This document shows, one piece after another, positions 45,795 to 54,117 of a stretch of DNA of 64,000 bases. Each line of letters opens with the position of its first letter. The stretch's first letter is position 1. The DNA comes from Streptomyces atroolivaceus. GTDB lineage: Bacteria > Actinomycetota > Actinomycetes > Streptomycetales > Streptomycetaceae. The stretch spans positions 62,001 to 126,000 of the forward strand of contig NZ_JNXG01000019.1 of the NCBI RefSeq assembly GCF_000717025.1, read 5' to 3'. The translations under genes were made by a program, and so were the position numbers. The notes beneath the pieces are model-generated. The model saw only the letters and a program-made list of their open reading frames with translations. It searched no databases and was not told the DNA's origin.

Positions 45795-46777
45795 TCCTCG
45801 ACGCTATCGGGAGGGGTGCCGAGGCCCTCCGCCGCCCGGATCGCGTCCCGGTAGGCGCGGGCGGCGGCCCGCAGGGCGGCCTCCGGGTCGGTGCCGTCCT
45901 GCTCGGCCCGTACGGCGAGGGCGAGCAGCCGGTCCCCGACCCCGTCGCCGTCGGGGAGCGCGACGTCGAGGCCCTCGGCACGGACCCTGCTGCCGAGCTT
46001 GGCCGCCAGCGCCAGACCGGGCTGGCCGAGCGGCACCCCGTCGGTGACCGAGGCGCGCTGCTTCTCGATCGCCTTCGTCCGCAGCCAGTGCGCGTGGACG
46101 TCCTCCGGGGTCTCGGCGGTCTCGTCGCCGAAGACATGCGGGTGCCGGTGGACCAGCTTGTCGACGATCGTGGCGGCGACGTCGTCGATACCGAACGGCT
46201 CCTCCTGGTCCTCCTGCGCGATGCGCGCGTGGAAGACGACCTGGAGCAGTACGTCGCCGAGCTCCTCGCGCAGTTCCTCGCGGTCGCCGTCCTCGATCGC
46301 CTCGACCAGTTCGTACGCCTCCTCGATGGCGTACTTCGCGAGGCCCTCGTGCGTCTTCTGCGAGGTCCACGGGCATTCGAGCCGGATCCGGTCCATGACC
46401 TGGACCAGATCCAGGAGCCGCGCCCCGGGCAGGTCGTACGAACCGGGCAGCAGCTCCAGGTCCGGCATCCGCACCCGGCCCGAACCGCCGAGCCGGGCCA
46501 GGCCGTCGGTGAGCCGCTGGTCGCCCTCGCCTCCCACGAGCACCACCACGGTCCTGCCGCCCGCGCAGTCGTCCACGAGTTCCTCGGCCGAGGGCGCGGT
46601 GTGCTCCACGGCGACACCCGCCTCCCGCAGATACGGCAGCTGCGGGTGGTCCCGCCCGGCGCACAGCACCCGGTCGGCGGCGTGAAGCGTCTGCCAGGCG
46701 GGCCAGGACAGCAGACCGGGGGCGACCCGGTGGCTGGCGGTGAGCAGGACGATGCGGCCGGGATCTTCAGCGTTCAC
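45791..46777 (-). CDS. mazG: Nucleoside triphosphate pyrophosphohydrolase MazG
   Basis: 328 residues. An N-terminal tetrapyrrole-methylase-like region (residues 1-110, IVLLTASHRVAPGLLSWPAW) leads to the MazG domain: CPWTSQKTHEGLAKYAIEEAYELVEAIEDGD and REELREELGDVLLQVVFHA contain the EExxE/ExxD metal-binding motif, and EDVHAHWLRTKAIEK follows. Hydrolyses abnormal NTPs to NMP and pyrophosphate. GTG 46777; the 3' end overlaps the P450 gene by four bases. It lies 30 bases downstream of the SurA-like lipoprotein gene. Confidence 0.94.
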   Translation of the reverse strand: MNAEDPGRIVLLTASHRVAPGLLSWPAWQTLHAADRVLCAGRDHPQLPYLREAGVAVEHTAPSAEELVDDCAGGRTVVVLVGGEGDQRLTDGLARLGGSGRVRMPDLELLPGSYDLPGARLLDLVQVMDRIRLECPWTSQKTHEGLAKYAIEEAYELVEAIEDGDREELREELGDVLLQVVFHARIAQEDQEEPFGIDDVAATIVDKLVHRHPHVFGDETAETPEDVHAHWLRTKAIEKQRASVTDGVPLGQPGLALAAKLGSRVRAEGLDVALPDGDGVGDRLLALAVRAEQDGTDPEAALRAAARAYRDAIRAAEGLGTPPDSVEE

Positions 46778-46807
46778 GCTGTCGAATTTACCCCCGGCCG
46801 GGCGGGG

Positions 46808-47464
46808 TCAGGCCCCTGCCTCGGGCTCCTGCCCCTGCGCGGGGGTGACCTGCGTGATCCACGGCGCCTTGTAGGTGCTCAGCTGGACCTTCTGGTTGTC
46901 CCAGCTGCCGTAGCGCGGGTTGACGTCGATGTGCAGCGCCTTCGACGCCTTGGTGAGGGCCTCCTGGACGGCCTGCATCCCCTCGGGGCTCTGCAGGTCG
47001 ACGCCGAGCGCCGAGGCCAGTTTCCGGATCTGTACCTCCTGGCGGAGGGTCTGCTCGATCTGGCCGGGCGCCACCCAGCTCTGCTCCAGCATCCGCGTCC
47101 GCGCTCCCTCGTCCCCGCCGGACTGCTCGGCGACGACGCCGCGGACCTGCTGGATCTCCTTGCGGCTGACGCTCACCCCCGCGTCCTCGGCGGCCCGGTC
47201 CAGGACCTTTCCGAGGATCAGTCCGGACAGCTTGGCCCGGATCAGCTGGCCCGACTCCGTCACCAGCTTCTCGGGCTGCTCCGAATCCTGCTGCGCGGTG
47301 CGCACGTCGGCCGCCTGCGCCTGGACCGTGGCCACGTCGATCCGGTCGCCGCCGACCACGGCCGCGGCACCGGGGTGGGCCTCGCTGCCGCAGGCGGTCA
47401 GGAGCGGCGCAGCGACGAGCGTTGCGGCGGAAAGGGCGAGCGCGGTGCGACGTCGGCGGTGCAA
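46808..47464 (-). CDS. SurA N-terminal-domain lipoprotein
   Basis: 218 residues. Lipoprotein signal (RTALALSAATLVAAPLLTAC, lipobox LTAC) then a helical SurA-N-like chaperone region: VVGGDRIDVATVQAQAADVR, QLIRAKLSGLILGKVLDRAAED, and ARTRMLEQSWVAPGQIEQTLRQEV. No parvulin PPIase domain follows, so it may be a surface chaperone without isomerase activity. The TTG start at 47464 is preceded by GGGAGG. A TTGTGCA inverted repeat lies 20-39 bases upstream, within the probable promoter. Conserved neighbour of mazG. Confidence 0.85.
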   Translation of the reverse strand: MHRRRRTALALSAATLVAAPLLTACGSEAHPGAAAVVGGDRIDVATVQAQAADVRTAQQDSEQPEKLVTESGQLIRAKLSGLILGKVLDRAAEDAGVSVSRKEIQQVRGVVAEQSGGDEGARTRMLEQSWVAPGQIEQTLRQEVQIRKLASALGVDLQSPEGMQAVQEALTKASKALHIDVNPRYGSWDNQKVQLSTYKAPWITQVTPAQGQEPEAGA

Positions 47465-47483
47465 AGGAGCCTCCCGGGGAGAG

Positions 47484-47503
47484 TTTGTGCATCAGTGCAC
47501 AAA
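47484..47503. promoter_or_regulatory. TTGTGCA inverted repeat, copy 1 (SurA-like promoter)
   Basis: TTTGTGCA-TCAG-TGCACAAA has perfect 8-base arms around four bases, 20 bases upstream of the SurA-like TTG start. The half-site TTGTGCA recurs at 49928-49947 before the kinase operon, suggesting a shared regulator. Confidence 0.5.
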
Positions 47504-47633
47504 GCCTTGCGGTGATCGATGTTAGGCAGTGGACGTGATTCGGGCCACTGCTTCGACCAACGATTTCCGGACCGGTCTGTGTGGGGTCGCGGACGAAATC
47601 CCCCGCGGCTCGTCTTTTCGGCCGTGGTCCGGC

Positions 47634-49190
47634 CTACGCGGAACCGCGTACGTCCTGGTGGTGGGTCAGTTGCCGGCGGAGCTCCGTGGGGAGGTGGTGG
47701 TGAGGGCCGTAGGCGCGCTCCGTGTCGTAGAGAAGGGCCTGCAGCTGGGCGCGGCCCGCCGCGTGGTCGCCCACACCGAGCAGGAGATGGCCGATCCGGT
47801 GGCGGATGTCGAAGGCCCGGCCGGGTCCGGCGGAGGTCGCGTAGCCGTTCTCGTAGTAGGGGAGGACGGCGCGGTACTCGACGAGGGCGGCGGCCGCCTC
47901 GCCGAGCTGCTCCAGGCACTGCGCGGCGTCGTAACGGAACTGCAGGGTCTGGGAGTCGGCGGGCCCGGCCTCCGCCGCGCGGTCGTCGGCGAGCCTGCGG
48001 AGCTCCGGCAGAGCGCGGCGGTACTGGCCGTCGTCCATCAGCGTCGCCGCGTACTGCTTGCGCAGGATCCGTACGACCGGTGAGTGCTCGCCGTGCTCCG
48101 CGGCGGCGGCCGGCAGGATGCCCCCGAGGATGTCGACGGCCTGGGTGATGCGGCCCTCACCGAGCAGCCGCTTCACGTCGTCGACCGCCCGCGCCACGTT
48201 CGGCCGGGCGGGCGGCTCCTGAGGCGCTGCGGGTGCCTGCTGGGCGGGGACGGGCACCGGTGCCGGGACGGCCGCCCGGTCGGGCCAGGGTGCGTGCGGC
48301 CGGAGGAAGGGCCGGGTCGGGTCGAGGGGTCCCGCCGGCGCTCCTCCGACGGGCAGCAGGGGCCGCAGGGACTCGTAGACCTCCTGGGCGGAGCCGGGGC
48401 GGTGCTGAGGGTCCTTGGAGAGCAGCCGCAGGACGAGTGCTTCGAGTGCCTCGGGGACCTCCGGCCTGAGATGACGGACCGGGAGGGGCGGCTCGTAGAG
48501 ATGGCGGTGCAGGACCCCCAGGGCGGTGGACCCGGCGAACGGCACGTCGCCGCTGAGGAGTTCGTGCAGGACCACACCGAGGGCGTAGAGGTCGGTGTAC
48601 GGGCCCACCGCGCCGCCCATCGCCTGTTCGGGGGCCATGTAGGCCGGGGAGCCGATCGGTGATCCCGTGTGCGTCAGGCGGGTGGTGTCCGTGTCCATGA
48701 CGGAGGCGATGCCCAGGTCGAGCACCGTGAGGGTGCCGTCGGGCTTCACCATCGCGTTGCGCGGCTTGAGGTCGCGGTGGACGATCGGCACGGCGTGCAC
48801 CGCGGAGAGCACCGCGCACAGCTGTGCGGCGATCGCCACGGCCCAGGGCCACGGATAGGGGTCGTGCTCGGCGAGGTGGTCCGCGAGGTCGGCGCCCTCG
48901 ACGTACTGCATGACGAGATAGAGGTCGTCGCCGTCACTCCCCGCGTCGTGGACGGTGACGAGACCGGGGTGGTCGACCTGCGCGGTGACCCGGCACTCGC
49001 GGACGAACCGGCGGCGCAGGTCGTCGGCGGCCTGACTGCCGGTAGGGCCCGCCACCCGGTCGGGGCGCAGGAGCTTGACCGCGACCCTGCGGTCGAGGCG
49101 CTGGTCGTACGCCGTCCAGACCTGCCCCATACCGCCCTGGCCGAGAATGGTCGCCAGCTCGTAACGCCCTGCGATGACACGCCCGTTCAC
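47634..49190 (-). CDS. Ser/Thr protein kinase, soluble, with C-terminal repeat domain
   Basis: 518 residues. Hanks-type kinase: glycine loop GQGGMGQVW at about 18-26, ATP Lys in RRVAVKLLRP, catalytic loop IVHRDLKPRNAMVK, DLG metal motif (DLGIASV, the actinobacterial variant of DFG), activation-loop GTSPAYMAPEQ type (SPIGSPAYMAPEQ). After residue 280 a Pro-rich linker and a helical tail with TPR-like units (LGEGRITQAVDILGGIL; DDGQYRRALPELRRLAD; EQLGEAAAALVEYRAVL). No membrane helix, so it differs from PknB-type receptors. Its GTG overlaps the upstream membrane-protein stop, so the two are coupled. Confidence 0.92.
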   Translation of the reverse strand: MNGRVIAGRYELATILGQGGMGQVWTAYDQRLDRRVAVKLLRPDRVAGPTGSQAADDLRRRFVRECRVTAQVDHPGLVTVHDAGSDGDDLYLVMQYVEGADLADHLAEHDPYPWPWAVAIAAQLCAVLSAVHAVPIVHRDLKPRNAMVKPDGTLTVLDLGIASVMDTDTTRLTHTGSPIGSPAYMAPEQAMGGAVGPYTDLYALGVVLHELLSGDVPFAGSTALGVLHRHLYEPPLPVRHLRPEVPEALEALVLRLLSKDPQHRPGSAQEVYESLRPLLPVGGAPAGPLDPTRPFLRPHAPWPDRAAVPAPVPVPAQQAPAAPQEPPARPNVARAVDDVKRLLGEGRITQAVDILGGILPAAAAEHGEHSPVVRILRKQYAATLMDDGQYRRALPELRRLADDRAAEAGPADSQTLQFRYDAAQCLEQLGEAAAALVEYRAVLPYYENGYATSAGPGRAFDIRHRIGHLLLGVGDHAAGRAQLQALLYDTERAYGPHHHLPTELRRQLTHHQDVRGSA

Positions 49191-49852
49191 CGGGCGTCAC
49201 CCTCCTTGCGGAGGTAGTCGCTCAGCTCGTCGAGCTCGGCGCGCACCTGGTCGATGCGCTGCGGGGCCGTGGCCCTCGGCACTTCCGGCGGCGGGGTGGG
49301 AGCGGTCGGTGCGGGAGTGGGTGCGGGGACCGGGCTCCGCTGCGGGGCGGGCGGGTATCCGTAGGACGACGGGGTGGGCCGCGCGGGCGCGGTCTGCCGC
49401 GACGCGTAGCCGCCGGACGGGAACGAGGACGCGCCCGGGTGCCGGGCGCCGTACGGGCCGGGGTGCGCCCCCGGGTGGCGGCCTCCCTGTGGACCGCGGT
49501 ACGGGTCGAAGTGCCGTATCTCCGCCCACAGGTAGTAGGTGACCGTGCCGACGAAGACGACCAGGATCCAGGTCAGGGTGATGACCGCCTGCCCGTCGGT
49601 CATCACCTCCTCCTCTTCCGGCAACGACCCGAGGTACGCGACGAGTCCGACGTTCAGGGCCAGTACCAGGCCGAACAGCCACCAGTCGCGCTGCTTCCGG
49701 GTGACGACGGCCAGCCGGAGCATGGCCGCCCAGGCGAGGACTCCACAGCTCAGCAGGGCGAGCGCCACGAACACCACGCGCAGTGTGACCAGCGTGGCCG
49801 AGGTGGGACTGCGCTTCGGCTGCTGCTCCGGCGGATAGCCGTAGCCGTGCAT
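49187..49852 (-). CDS. Membrane protein coupled to the kinase, Pro/Gly/Tyr-rich C-terminus
   Basis: 221 residues. Short N-terminal tail, then four predicted helices (VTLRVVFVALALLSCGVLAW, DWWLFGLVLALNVGLVAYL, AVITLTWILVVFVGTVTYYLW are clear) and a long Pro/Gly/Ala/Tyr-rich tail (YRGPQGGRHPGAHPGPYGAR) ending in a short helix (RIDQVRAELDELSDYLRKEG). The stop overlaps the kinase GTG by four bases, so it is likely a partner or substrate of the kinase (inference). ATG 49852 has GGGAG upstream. Function unknown. Confidence 0.8.
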   Translation of the reverse strand: MHGYGYPPEQQPKRSPTSATLVTLRVVFVALALLSCGVLAWAAMLRLAVVTRKQRDWWLFGLVLALNVGLVAYLGSLPEEEEVMTDGQAVITLTWILVVFVGTVTYYLWAEIRHFDPYRGPQGGRHPGAHPGPYGARHPGASSFPSGGYASRQTAPARPTPSSYGYPPAPQRSPVPAPTPAPTAPTPPPEVPRATAPQRIDQVRAELDELSDYLRKEGDAR

Positions 49853-49926
49853 GTGCTGCTCCCGGAGGGCGTGATGATCGGACGTGTGGCAGTGAGCGTA
49901 TACACCGACAAGGACAACGGGTCCCG

Positions 49927-49947
49927 GGTTGTGCACAACCGTTGTGC
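49927..49947. promoter_or_regulatory. TTGTGCA inverted repeat, copy 2 (kinase operon promoter)
   Basis: GGTTGTGCACAACC (49927-49940) is a perfect 14-base palindrome, followed directly by another GTTGTGC half-site. It lies 75 bases upstream of the membrane-protein start, between that gene and the methylase-like gene stop. TTGTGCA is shared with the site before the SurA-like gene. Confidence 0.5.
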
Positions 49948-49953
49948 TTCACG

Positions 49954-52062
49954 TCACTCCGGGGCGACCGAACCGTCCGTGAGTCCGTCGTACATCCCCT
50001 GCACCAGCTGCCCGCCGAGCCGCCCCGCCGTGCGCAGCGCGTCCTCGAACGCGGCGAGGGCGCTGAACTGTGCACCGTACCTCTGCTGTTCGGCCAGTGG
50101 CAGGCGCGGCACCTGGAGTCGGCGGGCGTCGAGGCGCGTGGCGGTGGAGGCGTAACTGCTCGCCTGCCGGCTGTTGGCGGTGCCGCGCAGGAATCCGGCG
50201 AGGAACCAGGGGTCCAGGGCGGCCGGATCGGGGCGCAGCAGCTGGAGGTTACGGCCGAGCGCGGCGCCGGCGGTGGCGTCGTCGACGACCCTGGCGACCG
50301 AGCCGCCGCCGAGTACCGGCACGATGACGTCCCCCGGTTCCAGCAGGAGCGGTTCGCCCCCGGGGGGCCCGGACGGCACGGGGGGCGTACCGCTGGGGGC
50401 CGTGCCGGCGAGGACGTCGTGCTCGGTGAGGACCGGCGCCGTGCCGCTGCCGGCGCCGGTCCCGGTCCGCAGGTGCAGGGCGCCCGCGCGGGCCAGTTCG
50501 CCGACCGTGGTGAAGGGCCGCCTGGCCGGTTCGCAGGGGACGGCCGGCCGCGGTGTGAGCCGGGCCGTCAGTTTCAGGGTCTCCTCCAGCCGCCCCCGTA
50601 CGCGGACCAGCTCGGCCGCCCCGCCGCCGGCCGCCCGGGGCGGCAGGTGGCGGGCGGGGGCCAGGTCCACGTCGTCGTCGAGGAGTTCGATGACGGGGAC
50701 GGCTCGGCTCGTCCCCGGGCGCTCTTCGAGGGGCTCCCGGCGGCCCGGCACGTCGAAGGTGGTCCACGCGTCGAGCACCGCGCCGCGCACCGCCGGCCAG
50801 TCCAGCCGGTCGCGGCCGGAGGGGGCGCCGGCGGTCTCGGGCTCCGCCGCGTCGACGACGAGCAGTTCGGGCGCCGGGGACTGCTCGGCACCCGGCTTGC
50901 GGAGGACCCAGATGTGGAGCGGGATGCCGTACGGGGGCGCGGCGCCCGCCGGGAGCGCGATGACGGCGCGGAGGGCGCCGCGTCGGAGCAGATCGGCACG
51001 GATCCGGCGTCCCGACCGGCGGGAGGCGGCGGCCGGGGGCATGAGCAGCACGGCGGTGCCGCCCTCGCGGAGGTGGGCGAGGGCGTGCTGGACCCAGGCG
51101 AGCTCGGACTCGGTGCGGGCGGGGAAGCCGTACTCCCAGCGTGGATCGTAGGCCAGTTCGGCGTGCCCCCAGTTGCGCTCGTTGAACGGCGGGTGGCAGA
51201 GCACGGCGTCCACGGTGAGCCGGGGGAACGCGTCGTCCCGCAGGGTGTCACCGGTCCGCACCGCCAGCGGGGGCCCGGCGGCTCCGCTTCCGGTGGACTG
51301 CAGGGCGAGCCGGAGCGCGGTGAGCGCCGCGAGGTCGGGGTCGGTCTCCTGCGCGTGGAGCGCCGTGGGCCGGGCGACGGCGCACAGCAGGGCGCCGGTT
51401 CCGGCGGCGGGGTCGAGGACCGTCAGCGAGCCCTGCCTGCCACTCCGCCGGGTGGCGTCCCCGGCCGGTTGCGCGAGGTCGGCCATCAGCTCGGCGAGCC
51501 CGGGGGGCGTGAGCGTGTACTGGCGCGGGTTGGCGTCCAGCTGGCGGCCGAAGAGGAAGTCGAAGGCCTGCCGGGCACCGGTCTCCGCGGCGAGCTCGGC
51601 CGCGGCGCGCAGCAGCGGGACGGACGGCAGCAGGGCTGACGCCGTGGGGGTGTGAACCGACCGCTCCGGTCCGAAGCGGTCCGCGAGTACGTGGTCCAGG
51701 GCTCCGGGCAGCACCCCTGCCATGCGGGCATCCGAGACGGCGGTGATCTCCAGCCAGGCGGTGGGCCTGTCCCGGACGAGCAGGAGGGCGCACCCCGCGT
51801 GGACCAGTGCCGTCACGGCGCCGTCGGGGTGGCCCGCCACCTGCTGCCAGACCCGTTCACGCAGCGGTACCTCGGCGAGTTTGCCCTGGTGGCGCAGCCA
51901 CTGCTCGACCTCGGGGAGCGCGAAGGACGGGCTGGCTTCGGTGCCTCCGACAGGTTTCGGGAAGTCGGCGTGCCGGCGGCGCCAGTTGCTGACGGCTGCG
52001 CGGCCCACGCCCGCGAGCCTGGCGATTCCGGCCGCGGTCACCTCTGTCGAGTCATCCGGCAC
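49954..52062 (-). CDS. HTH / N6-DNA-methylase-like / specificity-domain fusion protein
   Basis: 702 residues with three visible parts. Residues 1-60 form a helix-turn-helix of the MerR/AlpA kind (EVTAAGIARLAGVGRAAVSNWRRRH, then FALPEVEQWLR). The centre is HsdM-like: TLTPPGLAELMADLA, SAM motif I LTVLDPAAGTGALLCAV, motif IV VDAVLCHPPFNERNWG and GGTAVLLMPPAAASRRSGRRIR. The C-terminal 200 residues resemble a type I specificity half (GDVIVPVLGGGSVARVVDD; WFLAGFLRGTANSRQASS; LPLAEQQRYGAQFSALAAFE). The usual catalytic N/D in [ND]PP[FY] is His here, so methylation is doubtful. No restriction subunit is near. GTG 52062 follows GGGAG. Possibly a DNA-binding regulator. Confidence 0.87.
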   Translation of the reverse strand: MPDDSTEVTAAGIARLAGVGRAAVSNWRRRHADFPKPVGGTEASPSFALPEVEQWLRHQGKLAEVPLRERVWQQVAGHPDGAVTALVHAGCALLLVRDRPTAWLEITAVSDARMAGVLPGALDHVLADRFGPERSVHTPTASALLPSVPLLRAAAELAAETGARQAFDFLFGRQLDANPRQYTLTPPGLAELMADLAQPAGDATRRSGRQGSLTVLDPAAGTGALLCAVARPTALHAQETDPDLAALTALRLALQSTGSGAAGPPLAVRTGDTLRDDAFPRLTVDAVLCHPPFNERNWGHAELAYDPRWEYGFPARTESELAWVQHALAHLREGGTAVLLMPPAAASRRSGRRIRADLLRRGALRAVIALPAGAAPPYGIPLHIWVLRKPGAEQSPAPELLVVDAAEPETAGAPSGRDRLDWPAVRGAVLDAWTTFDVPGRREPLEERPGTSRAVPVIELLDDDVDLAPARHLPPRAAGGGAAELVRVRGRLEETLKLTARLTPRPAVPCEPARRPFTTVGELARAGALHLRTGTGAGSGTAPVLTEHDVLAGTAPSGTPPVPSGPPGGEPLLLEPGDVIVPVLGGGSVARVVDDATAGAALGRNLQLLRPDPAALDPWFLAGFLRGTANSRQASSYASTATRLDARRLQVPRLPLAEQQRYGAQFSALAAFEDALRTAGRLGGQLVQGMYDGLTDGSVAPE

Positions 52063-52137
52063 TGGGCTGTCTCCCGTTCCGCGCACGTCGGTGTCACCTG
52101 CTGTGTGTGGGTGAGCATACCGACAGGCCAGCACAAG

Positions 52138-52173
52138 CGGTTCACACCCATTATCGTGTTGACTCGGTTCACA
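52138..52173. promoter_or_regulatory. CGGTTCACA direct repeats in a divergent promoter
   Basis: CGGTTCACA occurs at 52138-52146 and 52165-52173, starts 27 bases apart, in the 195-base gap between the methylase-like gene and the DUF4190-type gene. The stretch between them contains TTATCG and TTGACT, which look like promoter elements. Confidence 0.4.
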
Positions 52174-52257
52174 GCGGATGGTCTTATTGACCCGCCGCAC
52201 ACCGGTGCAACACATCGCTCCGCTCACAGTCCCCGTTCCTCATCGAAGGGCACAGCC

Positions 52258-53088
52258 ATGTCCCAGTACACGCAGCCGCACCAGCCCCAGCAGCCGTACG
52301 TCCCCGCGCAGACGCCGGGCACCCGCCCCGCCCGTAACGGGCTCGGCATCTCCGCCCTCGTGCTCGGCATCATCGGTACGGTCTCGGGCCTGATCCCGCT
52401 GTTCTTCTGGCTCGCGGGGATCCTCGGCCTCATCGCCCTGATCCTGGGCCTCGCGGGGCGGGGCCGTGCCAAGCGCGGTGAGGCCACGAACAAGGGCGTG
52501 ACGACGTTCGGCGCGGTCCTCGGACTGGTGTCGCTGATCCTGTCGGTCGTCGGAGCCGTCCTGACGTACAAGGCCGTGGACGACGTGGTGACCGACATCA
52601 ACAAGGCGGTCGCGGACAGTTCGGCCTCCGCGAAGCCGGCTGCCGGTGGCGGGGCGGCGGCTGACGGCGGGGCGGCCGGGGGCACCGAGGGCGAGGACGA
52701 CATCCTCAGGGCGGGGGACTCCGCCGTGTACGACGACGGCCTGGAGGTCACCGTGGGCGCCCCGGCTCCCTACACCGCCGACGAGTTCGCGATCGGCCAC
52801 ACCAAGGGCAACAGCGCCTACACGGTCTCGGTCGTCATCGAGAACAAGGGCAAGGAGAAGTTCGACGCGACGCTCGTCGCCGTCGACGCCCGGGCCGGCG
52901 AGGACGGTGTGAACGCGGAGCAGATCTTCGACGGCAGGATCGGCGAAGGCTTCACCGGCACCGTCCTCCCGGGCAAGAAGATCACGGCGAAGTACGCCTT
53001 CGACGCCCCGGCCGACGCCAAGAACCTGACGGTCGAGGTCGGCCCCGGCTTCGACTGGGACGCGAGCCAGTGGGACCTGAAGCTCTGA
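52258..53088 (+). CDS. DUF4190/DUF4352-type membrane-anchored protein
   Basis: 276 residues. Pro/Gln-rich tail (QPHQPQQPYVPAQTP), then a DUF4190-like two-helix domain (GISALVLGIIGTVSGLIPLFF, ILGLIALILGLAGRG; VTTFGAVLGLVSLILSVVGAV), a Gly/Ala-rich linker, and an extracytoplasmic beta-rich domain of DUF4352/telomeric-like Ig type (DDGLEVTVGAPAPYTADEFA; YTVSVVIENKGKEKFDATLV; FTGTVLPGKKITAKYAFD). Envelope protein of unknown role. ATG 52258. Similar architecture to the protein at 10805. Confidence 0.85.
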   Translation: MSQYTQPHQPQQPYVPAQTPGTRPARNGLGISALVLGIIGTVSGLIPLFFWLAGILGLIALILGLAGRGRAKRGEATNKGVTTFGAVLGLVSLILSVVGAVLTYKAVDDVVTDINKAVADSSASAKPAAGGGAAADGGAAGGTEGEDDILRAGDSAVYDDGLEVTVGAPAPYTADEFAIGHTKGNSAYTVSVVIENKGKEKFDATLVAVDARAGEDGVNAEQIFDGRIGEGFTGTVLPGKKITAKYAFDAPADAKNLTVEVGPGFDWDASQWDLKL

Positions 53089-53091
53089 CGG

Positions 53092-53187
53092 CCGGAGCGC
53101 GGACGACACACCGTCCTGCGGCCCGCGCGACACCCGGTCCCCGCGACACCGCGTCCACCGGTCCGGGCGGCACACCGTCACCCGGCC
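53092..53187. repeat. Degenerate GACAC-ACCGTC repeats
   Basis: Between two convergent genes short units such as GCGCGACACCCGGTCC and CACACCGTC recur several times, ending in the strong hairpin at 53188-53219. It looks like slippage-prone terminator-flanking DNA without a coding function. Confidence 0.5.
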
Positions 53188-53219
53188 CGCGCGACACCCG
53201 GTCCACCGGGTGTCGCGCG
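53188..53219. terminator. 14-base-pair hairpin terminator
   Basis: CGCGCGACACCCGG (53188-53201) and CCGGGTGTCGCGCG (53206-53219) pair perfectly around TCCA. It lies 100 bases after each of two convergent genes and can end both transcripts. Confidence 0.8.
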
Positions 53220-53320
53220 ACTCCCCTCCGCCGGCCTGCGGGACGCCCGGAGCCCCGCGCCGGAGGTCCGCCCGCTCCCAGGGCCGGCAGCCCCCTCAGG
53301 GGCGAGCCGGCCCTGTGGCG

Positions 53321-54070
53321 TCAGGCCGTCCGGTGACGCACCCAGACGTTCGGCTCGGCATAGACGGCGTACCCGTGGGTGAGCGAACAGTGCACCGGCA
53401 CCAGGGCACCCGGCACCTCCACGAACCCCTCCGTGTCGAACGGCAGCCCGGTCCAGGTCCGCCACTGGTCCAGGGTCCCGCTCACCGTCATCGACACCGG
53501 GGCCACCGCCTCGATGACTCCGCCGGCCCGCACGTGGACCCGCAGCCAGGGGTCGTACGGCAGCCCGTCCTCCTCCCGGACGCGCCGGGCGTACTCCTCC
53601 ATCGGCGCCGCGGCCTCTGCGTGCTTCCCGCTCGGCCGGACCGGGGCGACGAGTTCCCGGAATCCGAGGCGCCTGGCGTTCTCCCGCATCGCGGCCACCA
53701 TGTGCCCAGAGATGCCCTGCCCGAGCCGCCCGGTCGTCACCGTGATCTCGATCGCGCTGACGGTGTCCGGAGTGCGCCCGTGCCGCAGGTCGGAGAAGGC
53801 CCACAACAACACCTGGTCCCACCCGCCTTCCGGCAGCTTCCCCCGCCCCGGCGCGCCGAGGGCGAAGGGCACGCTGTACCCCCGGGCCACCACCGTGCCC
53901 TCGGGATCGGTGGCGACGAGCACGAACTCGGGGAACTCGGCGGCTATACGGGGGAAGTTCGCCCAGCCGACCAGGTCCTCCAGAACGAAGGCGGGCCAGG
54001 TGTCGGGCATCGCCTCGAGCGCCTCGGCGAGCTCCGGCCGCTCGGCGAGCGTAGTGATCTTCAGGTCCAT
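53321..54070 (-). CDS. GNAT-family N-acetyltransferase
   Basis: 249 residues. The GNAT fold is suggested by FPEFVLVATDPEGTVVARGYSVPF (strand pair), EITVTTGRLGQGISGHMVAAMRENARRLG with the acetyl-CoA pyrophosphate loop RxGxG-like (GRLGQGISG), and RLGFRELVAPVRPSGKH. Substrate unknown; a small-molecule or protein N-terminus. ATG 54070. Last of three minus-strand genes that are close but not overlapping. Confidence 0.8.
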   Translation of the reverse strand: MDLKITTLAERPELAEALEAMPDTWPAFVLEDLVGWANFPRIAAEFPEFVLVATDPEGTVVARGYSVPFALGAPGRGKLPEGGWDQVLLWAFSDLRHGRTPDTVSAIEITVTTGRLGQGISGHMVAAMRENARRLGFRELVAPVRPSGKHAEAAAPMEEYARRVREEDGLPYDPWLRVHVRAGGVIEAVAPVSMTVSGTLDQWRTWTGLPFDTEGFVEVPGALVPVHCSLTHGYAVYAEPNVWVRHRTA

Positions 54071-54117
54071 GCGGCCACGCTATGCACCGCGCCGCCCCGC
54101 GCCAACCGGTTTCGCGG

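Noticed and set aside
44499..47464. P450 next to mazG and a lipoprotein as part of a biosynthetic gene cluster.
   Set aside because: No polyketide, peptide, terpene or tailoring genes nearby; the neighbours are housekeeping.
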